64,000 nucleotides of DNA from JACQFK01 sp964619955 (GTDB lineage Bacteria > Planctomycetota > MHYJ01 > JACPRB01). The stretch is taken from NCBI GenBank assembly GCA_964619955.1, contig CAZUJF010000006.1, positions 124,001-188,000 of the forward strand, written 5' to 3'. Below are positions 16,051 to 23,594 of the stretch, piece after piece. Both the position numbers and the translations under genes were made by a program. The notes under the pieces were generated by a model that ran no database searches, was not told where the DNA came from, and worked only from the letters and a program-made list of their open reading frames with translations. The first letter of the stretch is position 1; each line of letters starts with the position of its first letter.

Positions 16051-17885
16051 AGCCGCTTTCCACGTTCCTGCGGATCCTGTTCGTCCGCCTGCGATTCATC
16101 ATGGTCTTCGTCGTGGTCGGCCTCCTGGTGGGCAACTGGGACCGGATCATGAACGTCGTCGACCGGATGACGCGGCCGCTCAAGTCGGCCGACTTCGTCT
16201 CGGGGGATTCGGAGTGGTTCTGCCCCATGCATCCGACGGTCATCCGTCAGGACCCGAAGGAGAAATGCCCCATCTGCGGCATGCCGCTGTCCAAGCGCAA
16301 GAAGGGGGAGAAAGCCGTCCTCCCGGCCGGAGTCCTGCAGAGGGTCGAGCTGACGCCGCTGCGCATCCGCCAGGCCGGGGTCGGCACGGATGAAGTCGGC
16401 TACCGGACGCTGGTCCGCGAGATCCGGACGGTCGGAACCATCGTCTGGGACGAGCGGAAGCTTGCGCACCTCAGCGCCCGGATCGCAGGACGCGCCGACG
16501 AGCTGTTCATCAACTTCGCAGGCGTCCGGGTCAAGAAGGGCGATCCCGCGTACAAGCTCTATAGCCCGGAACTCGTCACGACCCAGGAGGAATACCTGCT
16601 GGCGCTCAAGGGGCTCGAGGACATCCGCAGCCGTTCCGGGGCGGACGAGGCGGCGGTCGCGCGTGCCCGACGTCTTTCCGATTCGGCCCGCGAACGCATG
16701 CGGCTCTGGGGCATCACCGACGAGCAGCTGGCCGATCTCGAAAAGAGCGGGAAGTCGAAGACTCACCTCACGATCTTTTCCCCGATCGCCGGAATCGTGA
16801 TCGAGAAGGACATCCACGCGGGCCATTACGTCCAGGTGGGCGAAGACCCCTACACGATCGTGGACGACTCGGTCGTCTGGATGCAGGCCGACGTCTTTGA
16901 GCGCGATCTGGCGCTCATCCGGCAGGGACAGGTGGTCGAGATCAAGGCGGAGGCCTATCCCAACGAGGCCTTCCGCGGCACGGTGGTCTTCATCGCCCCG
17001 CAGCTCGACGCGGCGACGCGGACCGTCAAGGTGCGCGTCGACGTCCCCAATCCCGAGAGCCGGCTGAAATCCGGAATGTACGTGACGGCCTCGCTCCGGG
17101 TTCCGGTGGGCAAGTCCTCGGAAGTCTTCTACGGCTGCTGCGCGGGGTGCCCGGAAGTGAAATCTGATTTTCCCGGGAAGTGTCCCAAGTGCTCTATGGA
17201 ACTCGAGCTGAGGGGCGCGACCCCGGCTCCGAAGGCCGGTCCGCACGAAGGCCACGCCCAAGGGGAGCCCGCGAAGGTGCCGGCGATCGGCGGGGCGATC
17301 TTCGTCTGCGAGATGCACCCCGAGACGGTCGCCGACAAGCCTGGAGAGTGCCGGAAAGAGCCCTGCAATGGGATGAAGCTCGAGGAGCGCAAGACTCCCG
17401 CCGGGAGCCGGGTCGTCTACGTCTGCCCTGAGCATCCCGACGTCGTGTCCGAGAAACCCGGGCTCTGCGCCAAGGACGGGAAGAAGCTTCGCTTCAAGGT
17501 CGTGAGCGAAGGGAAACGTCTGGCGGAGTCCTGGATCTGCCCGCTGCATCCGGACGCGCCGGGCGCTCCGAAGGGCAAGTGTCCGAAGTGCGGGGGCGAG
17601 CTAAAACACGTCCAGGCGGAGCAGATGCTCGCCGTTTCCGCCTCGGCCGTCATCGACACGGGGTCCAAAAAGATCGTCTTCCTCGATCGTGGGCACGGGA
17701 TCTTTGATGCGGTGGAGGTTGTGCTCGGTCACCAGGCCGGGGAGCACTATCCGGTCGAGAAGGGCCTCACGGCGGGCGAGCGCGTCGTCAGCGCCGGCGC
17801 CTTTCTGCTAGACGCGGAAGCGCGGCTCAACCCGGCCGCCGGAGCGGCCTACTTCGGCTCGGGCAGCCACGGAGAGCACAAGTGA
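16047..17885 (+). CDS. cusB: CusB-like RND adaptor with five heavy-metal-binding modules
   Basis: A 612-residue periplasmic adaptor, about 200 residues longer than usual. One membrane anchor (15-31), an N-terminal heavy-metal-binding module (WFCPMHP...KCPICGMPL, 57-81), then barrel-sandwich and alpha-hairpin domains (AGRADELFINFAG, FSPIAGIVIEKDIHAGHYVQVGE). After the beta-barrel (ASLRVPVG) four more modules stand in tandem: GCCAGCPEV..KCPKCSMEL (361-390), FVCEMHPETV..CNGMKL (418-447), YVCPEHPDVV (457-483, reduced) and WICPLHPDAP..KCPKCGGEL (495-521). The membrane-proximal domain follows. The ATGA overlaps at both ends show coupling to tolC and cusA. Such an array should raise metal-loading capacity (inference). 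The family is certain. Confidence 0.93.
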   Translation: MKPLSTFLRILFVRLRFIMVFVVVGLLVGNWDRIMNVVDRMTRPLKSADFVSGDSEWFCPMHPTVIRQDPKEKCPICGMPLSKRKKGEKAVLPAGVLQRVELTPLRIRQAGVGTDEVGYRTLVREIRTVGTIVWDERKLAHLSARIAGRADELFINFAGVRVKKGDPAYKLYSPELVTTQEEYLLALKGLEDIRSRSGADEAAVARARRLSDSARERMRLWGITDEQLADLEKSGKSKTHLTIFSPIAGIVIEKDIHAGHYVQVGEDPYTIVDDSVVWMQADVFERDLALIRQGQVVEIKAEAYPNEAFRGTVVFIAPQLDAATRTVKVRVDVPNPESRLKSGMYVTASLRVPVGKSSEVFYGCCAGCPEVKSDFPGKCPKCSMELELRGATPAPKAGPHEGHAQGEPAKVPAIGGAIFVCEMHPETVADKPGECRKEPCNGMKLEERKTPAGSRVVYVCPEHPDVVSEKPGLCAKDGKKLRFKVVSEGKRLAESWICPLHPDAPGAPKGKCPKCGGELKHVQAEQMLAVSASAVIDTGSKKIVFLDRGHGIFDAVEVVLGHQAGEHYPVEKGLTAGERVVSAGAFLLDAEARLNPAAGAAYFGSGSHGEHK

Positions 17886-20800
17886 AGACGCTGATCGACC
17901 GCATCATCGACTTCTCGGTCCACAACCGCTTCGTCGTCTATCTCGCAACGCTGGGGGTCGTGCTCTGGGGCGTCTGGGCTCTCTACCGGACCCCCGTGGA
18001 CGCGATCCCCGACCTCTCCGAAAACCAGGTCATCGTCTGGGCCGACTGGCCGGGCCGCAGTCCCAAGGAGATCGAGGACCAGCTCACGTACCCCCTCTCG
18101 GTCAACCTCCAGGGGTTAGCAGGGGTGAAGGCCGTTCGCGCGACGAGCGAATTCGGCTTCTCGATGCTGAACGTCATTTTTGAGGATGACATCGACTTCT
18201 ACTTCTCCCGTCAGCGGGTCCTGGAGCGCCTCGCGACGGCGGGATCGTTCCTGCCGGTCGGCGTCGTCCCCTACATGGCGCCCGACGCAACGGCGCTGGG
18301 GCAGATCTTCTGGTACACGATCGAGGGGGAGGGCCGGAGCCTGGATGAACTCCGTTCCATTCAGGACTGGTACGTCCGCTACCAGCTCAACTCCATTCCC
18401 GGGGTTTCCCAGGTCGCGAGCGTGGGCGGCTTTGTCCGCGAATACCAGGTGGACGTCGACCCCCAGAAGCTTCGCGCCTTCGATATTTCCCTCGGTCAGG
18501 TCTTCCGCGCGGTCGTGGGCTCGAACGCCTCCGTCGGCGGCAAGGTTGTCCACAAGGGAGGGGCCGAGTACCTCGTCCGCTCGACCGGATGGATCCGGGA
18601 CCGCAAGGACATCGAAAACGTTCTCGTGGTCGAGCGGAAAGGGGTGCCCATCACCCTGAAGGAGCTGGGCTCGGTCCAGCTGGGGCCCGCGTTCCGCCGC
18701 ACGGTGCTCGAGAAGGGCGGCGGCGAGGCCGTGGGCGGGGTCGTCATGATGCGCTTCGGGGAGAATCCGCTGGAGATCACCCGGCGGATCAAGGAGAAGA
18801 TCGGAAAGCTTCAGGCAGGACTGCCGTCGGGCGTCCGTGTGGTCCCCTTCTACGACCGCACGGGGTTGATCGAGGCGGCGCTCGGGACCCTCAAAGGGGC
18901 GCTCGTTGAGGAGATCATCGTCACGAGCCTGGTGGTCCTGCTCATCCTCTGGCACGCGAGAAGCGCCCTCGTCATCTGCGTGACCCTTCCCCTTTCCGTC
19001 CTGATCTCGTTCATCTTCATGTACTACTTCCAGATCCCCTCCAACATCATGTCGCTCTCGGGGATCGCGATCGCCATTGGTGCGCTCATCGACGCCGGCA
19101 TCGTGATGACCGAGAACTCCTACAACCGCCTCCACGAGAAATTCGGATCTCGGCCGGTGACCGGCGACACGAGAGGACTGGTTGCGGAGGCCTGCAAGGT
19201 CGTCGGCAGCCCGCTCTTTTCCTCGGTCCTCATCATGGTGCTGTCCTTCGCGCCGGTCTTCGTGCTGGGGGGCATCGAAGGGAAGATGTTCAAACCCCTC
19301 GCCTACACAAAGACCTTCGCCCTGGTCGGGGTCGCGCTGCTCTCGATCACCCTGCTTCCGGCGCTGATCCCGGGCCTCGTGCGGGGCCGGCTTCGCTCCC
19401 AGGAGGAGGTCTGGGTCGTGCGGTCGTTCCTCGAGATCTACCGCCCGATGCTGGAGTTCTTCATCCGCCGGCCGGACGTGATCGTGGTCATCACGGGAGC
19501 TTTGCTGCTGATCGGCCTCCCCATCTTCCCCAGGAAAGTCCCCTGGGTATTCTTCGTCGTTCTGGTCCCCTTCATCGTCGCGGCGACCGTGATGTTCATG
19601 GCGAAGCGAAAGCTCGTGTGCGGGGGCATCCTGCTGGTCGTCGCCCTGGCGTCGTTCCGCTTCCTGAAACCCCTCGGCGAGGAGTTCATGCCCCCGCTCG
19701 ACGAGCTTTCGATCATGGACATGCCCGTCACGACGCCCAACGCCAACATCACCCAGGTCGCCGAGAACCTCAAGGAGCGCAACAGCCTGCTCCGAACATT
19801 CCCGGAGGTCCACCAGGTGGTGGGCAAGGCCGGCCGTGCCGAAACCCCCACGGATCCCGCCCCGATCGACATGGTGGAGACGGTCATCACGCTGCGCCCC
19901 GGGGCCTGGTGGCCCAAGCGCAAGGTGAACTACGACGATGTCACGACCGAGGCCGCGGGGGTGGCCCGGGCGCTCGTGACGGCGGGGATCCTAAAGCCCC
20001 TCTCGGACGCCGATCTCAAGGAGTTCGCCAACACGATTTCGATGGAAGCCTCCGTTCGATTCGATCAAACCATGCGCGACCTCGCCGCCCGGAGGTTTTC
20101 GGAGTACGTCCCCGACAAGGGCCGCGAACTCGTCATCGAACTCAAGACGGCCCTCCTGGACTTCCTGCGAGAGAAGGGCGTTCTTGGTAGGGATCCCGGG
20201 GCGGCGGCGTGGGCGTCCCTTGAGGAGCGGCTGGCGGAGCGTTATGGTCCGCTTTTTGATGAACACATCCTGCAAGAGGATGTGGCCCGCCTGGTGCGCC
20301 GCCTGGTTGATTTCCTCGCGGAGAAGGGGGCGGTTGAGCCGGCGCCCGACCTTTTGGTCGAGCCGAAGAGCGCGGTCTCGCAAATCCTGGACCCTCTGCG
20401 CTCGATCGGAGGTGTGGAGAGACCCGGTCTCTTCGAACAGTTCCGGCTCCGGCTCGAGGCGCGCCACGACCAGCTCATGCGGGCGCGGGTGAAACATCTC
20501 AATTGGGAGATCGCGGACCAGGCCGCCTTCACGCTGGCCTGGTTTCTCATCGAAGAGGCGGTCGCCAAAAGCACGCCCGCACGTGCAGCGCCTCCCGAAG
20601 AACTCCGGAGGATCCGCGACGAACGGGTGAAGGCGGCCGGCAAAGGGCCTCACCTGTTCCGGAAGCAGAAGAGTGACCTGGTCAAGGAGATGGACAGCGA
20701 ACTCCAGGTCCCCGGATGGGGGAACATATGGACCCAGCCCATCATCAACCGGGTAGACATGCTCGCGACGGGCGTCCGGACGATGATCGGAGTGAAGATC

Positions 20801-22018
20801 TTTGGGGACAACCTGGAGGTCATCCAGAAGGTTTCTTCGGACGTCGCCGCAGTCCTCAAGCAGGTGAAGGGGGCGGTCGACGTGCTGCCCGATCAGATCG
20901 TCGGCGAGAACTATCTCGAGATCCGGATCGACCGCGAACGTGCCTCGCGTTATGGCGTGAACGTCGAGGACGTCCAGAACGTGATTGAAGTGGCGCTCGG
21001 CGGCAAGGAGATCACAATGACGGTCGAGGGCCGGGAGCGCTACCCGGTCCGCGTGCGTTATCCCCGGGAGTGGCTGGATGCCGAGCGCGTGAAAAACGTT
21101 CTCGTTCCGGTCATGGGAGGGGGCGTCGATCAGGGCGCGGCTATGGCCGGCATGGAGGCGAAACCCGCTTCGACCCCAACCGCGGAGAGCATGAAGTCGG
21201 AGGGAGGCCGCCTCCGGCAGATCCCGCTGTTGCTTGTAGCGGACGTCGAAGTGACGACGGGCCCGAGCATGATCAAGAGTGAAAACGGCCTCCTGCGGTC
21301 GTACGTCCAGCTCAACGTCCGGGACCGCGACATCGTGGGGTTCGTCGAGGAGGCGCAGCGGGCGGTCGACTCCCAGGTGAAACTTCCCGCGGGATACTAT
21401 TTGGAATGGAGCGGACAGTTCGAGCACCAGGTGCGGGCGCAGAAGACTCTGACGATCGTTTTCCCGATCGTGGTGGCGGTCATCTTCACCATCCTCTACC
21501 TGACCTACAAAGACGTCGCCGACACGCTCATGATGTTTCTGTCCGTCCCGGGTGCGATTGCGGGGGCGGCGATCTTCCAGGCGGTCTGGGGCCATAACTT
21601 TTCGGTGGCCGTCTGGGTGGGCTTCATCGCCATCTTCGGCATGGCGGCCGAGACGGGGGTGGTCATGCTGGTGTACCTGCGCGAGGCGATCGAGAAGCGG
21701 GGTGGCATCGAAGGGATCAAGAGCGAGGAGGACATCAAGGCGGCGGTGATGGACGGAGCGGTGCATCGGCTACGTCCCAAACTGCTGACGGAGGGGGCGA
21801 CCATCATCTCGCTCGTGCCGCTCCTCTGGGCGACCGGAGTCGGGGCCGAGTTCATGGGGCCCATGGCGGTTCCGATCCTGGGCGGCACACTCGTGGCGGA
21901 TGAGGTGATCGACATCTTCCTGCCGGTGCTCTTCTACCACGAGCGGGTGCGCCGCTGGAGGAAATTCAAGGCGCGCGAGGCGGCGGCTGTTCCGTCGCCG
22001 GCGACGACGTTTGTCTAG
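17882..22018 (+). CDS. cusA: CusA-like heavy-metal RND permease, oversized
   Basis: Inner-membrane proton-driven pump of the HME family. The TM4 motif AIAIGALIDAGIVMTEN is the Cu(I)/Ag(I) (HME4) version. At 1378 residues it exceeds the usual 1040-1050. Two regions account for this: residues about 684-929 insert a charged, helical stretch into the periplasmic porter domain, between the LRPGAWWPKRK and KSDLVKEMDSELQVPGWGN segments that are contiguous in E. coli CusA; and before EEFMPPLDE there are three hydrophobic segments (LPIFPRKVPWVFFVVLVPFIV etc.) where CusA has one. A Met-rich small insertion (GAAMAGMEAKPAST) also occurs near 1090. It overlaps cusB by ATGA. Reading frame is intact throughout, so the additions look functional. 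Confidence 0.93.
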   Translation: MKTLIDRIIDFSVHNRFVVYLATLGVVLWGVWALYRTPVDAIPDLSENQVIVWADWPGRSPKEIEDQLTYPLSVNLQGLAGVKAVRATSEFGFSMLNVIFEDDIDFYFSRQRVLERLATAGSFLPVGVVPYMAPDATALGQIFWYTIEGEGRSLDELRSIQDWYVRYQLNSIPGVSQVASVGGFVREYQVDVDPQKLRAFDISLGQVFRAVVGSNASVGGKVVHKGGAEYLVRSTGWIRDRKDIENVLVVERKGVPITLKELGSVQLGPAFRRTVLEKGGGEAVGGVVMMRFGENPLEITRRIKEKIGKLQAGLPSGVRVVPFYDRTGLIEAALGTLKGALVEEIIVTSLVVLLILWHARSALVICVTLPLSVLISFIFMYYFQIPSNIMSLSGIAIAIGALIDAGIVMTENSYNRLHEKFGSRPVTGDTRGLVAEACKVVGSPLFSSVLIMVLSFAPVFVLGGIEGKMFKPLAYTKTFALVGVALLSITLLPALIPGLVRGRLRSQEEVWVVRSFLEIYRPMLEFFIRRPDVIVVITGALLLIGLPIFPRKVPWVFFVVLVPFIVAATVMFMAKRKLVCGGILLVVALASFRFLKPLGEEFMPPLDELSIMDMPVTTPNANITQVAENLKERNSLLRTFPEVHQVVGKAGRAETPTDPAPIDMVETVITLRPGAWWPKRKVNYDDVTTEAAGVARALVTAGILKPLSDADLKEFANTISMEASVRFDQTMRDLAARRFSEYVPDKGRELVIELKTALLDFLREKGVLGRDPGAAAWASLEERLAERYGPLFDEHILQEDVARLVRRLVDFLAEKGAVEPAPDLLVEPKSAVSQILDPLRSIGGVERPGLFEQFRLRLEARHDQLMRARVKHLNWEIADQAAFTLAWFLIEEAVAKSTPARAAPPEELRRIRDERVKAAGKGPHLFRKQKSDLVKEMDSELQVPGWGNIWTQPIINRVDMLATGVRTMIGVKIFGDNLEVIQKVSSDVAAVLKQVKGAVDVLPDQIVGENYLEIRIDRERASRYGVNVEDVQNVIEVALGGKEITMTVEGRERYPVRVRYPREWLDAERVKNVLVPVMGGGVDQGAAMAGMEAKPASTPTAESMKSEGGRLRQIPLLLVADVEVTTGPSMIKSENGLLRSYVQLNVRDRDIVGFVEEAQRAVDSQVKLPAGYYLEWSGQFEHQVRAQKTLTIVFPIVVAVIFTILYLTYKDVADTLMMFLSVPGAIAGAAIFQAVWGHNFSVAVWVGFIAIFGMAAETGVVMLVYLREAIEKRGGIEGIKSEEDIKAAVMDGAVHRLRPKLLTEGATIISLVPLLWATGVGAEFMGPMAVPILGGTLVADEVIDIFLPVLFYHERVRRWRKFKAREAAAVPSPATTFV

Positions 22019-22035
22019 AGTGAAAGGAGAATGCG

Positions 22036-22350
22036 ATGAGACTCTGGATGCTGGTGTTACCCCTGCTTCTGGCGGCCTGTGATTCGAAGGGCGACGGCCC
22101 CGGTCCCGCGAACCCTGGAGCGGTCGTCGACCGGGCCAAGGATCCGGTTTGCGGCATGATGGTCGACAAGGCCGGGTCCCTGAAGACGGTGCATGAGAAG
22201 TCGACCTATTATTTCTGCGCGGACGACTGCCTCAAGAAGTTTCAGGCCGAGCCGGCGAAACACGCGTCCCCCTGCGCCTGCGGGAAGACCTCGAAGAAGT
22301 GTCCGTGCGGCCACTGCGGCACGAAAGGGGACACCTGCGATTGCAGTTGA
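22036..22350 (+). CDS. YHS-domain lipoprotein with Cys-rich tail
   Basis: A 104-residue exported protein: lipoprotein signal (LPLLLAAC, Cys15), a YHS domain (KDPVCGMMVDKAGS...STYYFCADDCLKKFQAEPAKH), then a tail with nine further cysteines and glycines (CACGKTSKKCPCGHCG, CDCS). Strong AAAGGAGA ribosome site 17 bp after cusA, so it is part of the cus operon. YHS domains bind copper or other soft metals in known proteins; with the extra thiols this is likely a periplasmic metal buffer or chaperone for the pump (inference). Confidence 0.82.
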   Translation: MRLWMLVLPLLLAACDSKGDGPGPANPGAVVDRAKDPVCGMMVDKAGSLKTVHEKSTYYFCADDCLKKFQAEPAKHASPCACGKTSKKCPCGHCGTKGDTCDCS

Positions 22351-22437
22351 GGGTAGAGTGGACGCGATCATACAGAGCTGTGGCGATCTGTTGGTGTGAG
22401 CCGTGGGGCCGGGTTTCCCGTATCAACAGAGGAACGC

Positions 22438-23037
22438 ATGTTGCCAACGCAACGGAGATGGCTGTACTCGGGGCTCGTGGTCCTGGCCTGCGGGGGCCTC
22501 GCGCTCTTTCATAACCAGCTGCTGGCCCTTCTGGTGGCAGCCCCCCACGGCACCCTGTCCGTTGCCGTCGGAGACAAGGTGCCAGACTTTACCGTCATCG
22601 ATGTGGAGGGGAAAGCCTGGAAGCTGAGCGATCTTCAAAAACGTACGGTGTCGGGTGTCGTGAGCCTGACCTTCTGGTGCACGTTTTGCCACAGCTGCCG
22701 GATGATGGACGCCCGCTTCCAGAAGGTGGCGGAGGAATTCAAGGACAAGGCCTCGATCTTGGGGATCGATGCAAGCGCGGCCGATACCGCGAAGAGGGTC
22801 GAGGCCTTCGCCCGGGAGAAGAACTTCTCCGTAGCGGTGTTCATGGATGCGGATGGAAAGATAGCGAACCTTTTCGGCATTCGCTTGACCACCACCACCG
22901 TCGTGATCGACAAAGCGGGCGTCCTTCGCTACCGCGGCCAGTTCGGCGTTGAGGAGAGCCCCCACGCCCAGAACGCGCTTCGGGCGGTCCTCGACGGCCA
23001 GGAGGTCGCCGTCAAGGAGACGGCCCCCGCGGGGTGA
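22438..23037 (+). CDS. thioredoxin-like (TlpA/redoxin family) membrane-anchored protein
   Basis: A 199-residue protein with one N-terminal membrane helix (10-33) and a periplasmic thioredoxin fold: GDKVPDFTVIDVEGKAWKLSDLQ, active site FWCTFCHSC (Cys81/Cys84, with an extra Cys87), a cis-Pro region near LTTTTVVIDKAGVLRYRGQFG. Start ATG after GAGGA; an upstream in-frame ATG at 22396 is less likely. It follows the YHS lipoprotein by about 90 bp. A role in keeping the Cys-rich periplasmic metal proteins reduced or in cytochrome maturation fits the context but is inference. Confidence 0.85.
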   Translation: MLPTQRRWLYSGLVVLACGGLALFHNQLLALLVAAPHGTLSVAVGDKVPDFTVIDVEGKAWKLSDLQKRTVSGVVSLTFWCTFCHSCRMMDARFQKVAEEFKDKASILGIDASAADTAKRVEAFAREKNFSVAVFMDADGKIANLFGIRLTTTTVVIDKAGVLRYRGQFGVEESPHAQNALRAVLDGQEVAVKETAPAG

Positions 23038-23053
23038 GTCTTGCTCAGGAAAT

Positions 23054-23160
23054 AGCCCCCGTGCGGGGCTTCAAAACCGATGCGCTCTGACGGCACAGCG
23101 TCCCCTCGGGAAAGGGGGCGGCCGCTGGCCCGACTCGTGGGCCAGCGGGAATCCCGTTTT
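23054..23160. terminator. hairpins between convergent genes
   Basis: AGCCCC/GGGGCT (23054-23070) and a perfect 9-bp stem CGCTGGCCC/GGGCCAGCG (23123-23147) followed by a short GGGA/TCCC repeat and TTTT lie between the rightward redoxin gene and the leftward Cys-rich lipoprotein gene. They are placed to act as a bidirectional terminator. Confidence 0.6.
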
Positions 23161-23163
23161 CAA

Positions 23164-23367
23164 TTAACGCTTGAGTGGGACGCACTCCGGGCACTCCGGA
23201 GGGCTCTTGCGGCAATCCACTTCCTTGCCGTTGACGGCACAGAAGATGCGGGGCGGCTGAGCCTTTTGGGCGGACACGCCGAATCTGCAGTCGTCGCAGG
23301 GCATGCCCGACTTGGACATGCTGCACGAAGCAAGCACAGCCATGGCCAGTGAAACCACCGTGATCAT
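23164..23367 (-). CDS. small Cys-rich lipoprotein (paralogue of 5503-5721)
   Basis: A 67-residue lipoprotein: signal MITVVSLAMAVLASC (Cys15), then CDDC, FCAVNGKEVDCR and a terminal ECPEC. The cysteine spacing matches the lipoprotein at 5503-5721. The reading frame is open upstream for 71 more codons, but that part is antisense to a YHS-domain fragment and has no signal peptide, so ATG 23367 is used. There is only a weak ribosome site, and its upstream region abuts the YHS remnant, so its original promoter may have been lost. Function unknown; thiol-based metal binding is inferred. Confidence 0.65.
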   Translation of the reverse strand: MITVVSLAMAVLASCSMSKSGMPCDDCRFGVSAQKAQPPRIFCAVNGKEVDCRKSPPECPECVPLKR

Positions 23368-23373
23368 TTCGCG

Positions 23374-23511
23374 ACGCTTCCCGTCTGCGCCATGATGATC
23401 GACAAGTCCGCGTCGAAGGCGCACGAGGAGTACAAGGGCGGGCACTACTATTTCTGCTCGACCGAGTGTCACACGAAGTTCAAGGCCGCGCCTGAAAAAT
23501 ACGCGAAGTAA
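23374..23511 (+). pseudogene. YHS-domain fragment
   Basis: On the plus strand the frame TLPVCAMMIDKSAS...GGHYYFCSTECHTKFKAAPEKYAK-stop is a nearly complete YHS domain very like that at 22036-22350. It has no start codon before the conserved DPVC region (the first Asp is already Leu), and the frame closes a few codons upstream. Initiation at ATG 23392 would give only 39 residues lacking the first metal cysteine. It is most likely the 3' remnant of a YHS lipoprotein gene whose 5' part was replaced by the head-on lipoprotein gene. Confidence 0.7.
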
Positions 23512-23594
23512 TCGATCTAGCGAAGCCGGGAGGGGATCCGCCTTGGGAGGATCCCCTTTCGGCTCCCCCCCCCGACCCATCTCGGAGTGAGTGT

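Noticed and set aside
15969..21766. Several minus-strand frames of more than 500 codons opposite cusB and cusA
   Set aside because: Antisense shadows with His/Arg/Asp-rich composition and no domain; the plus-strand genes are well supported.
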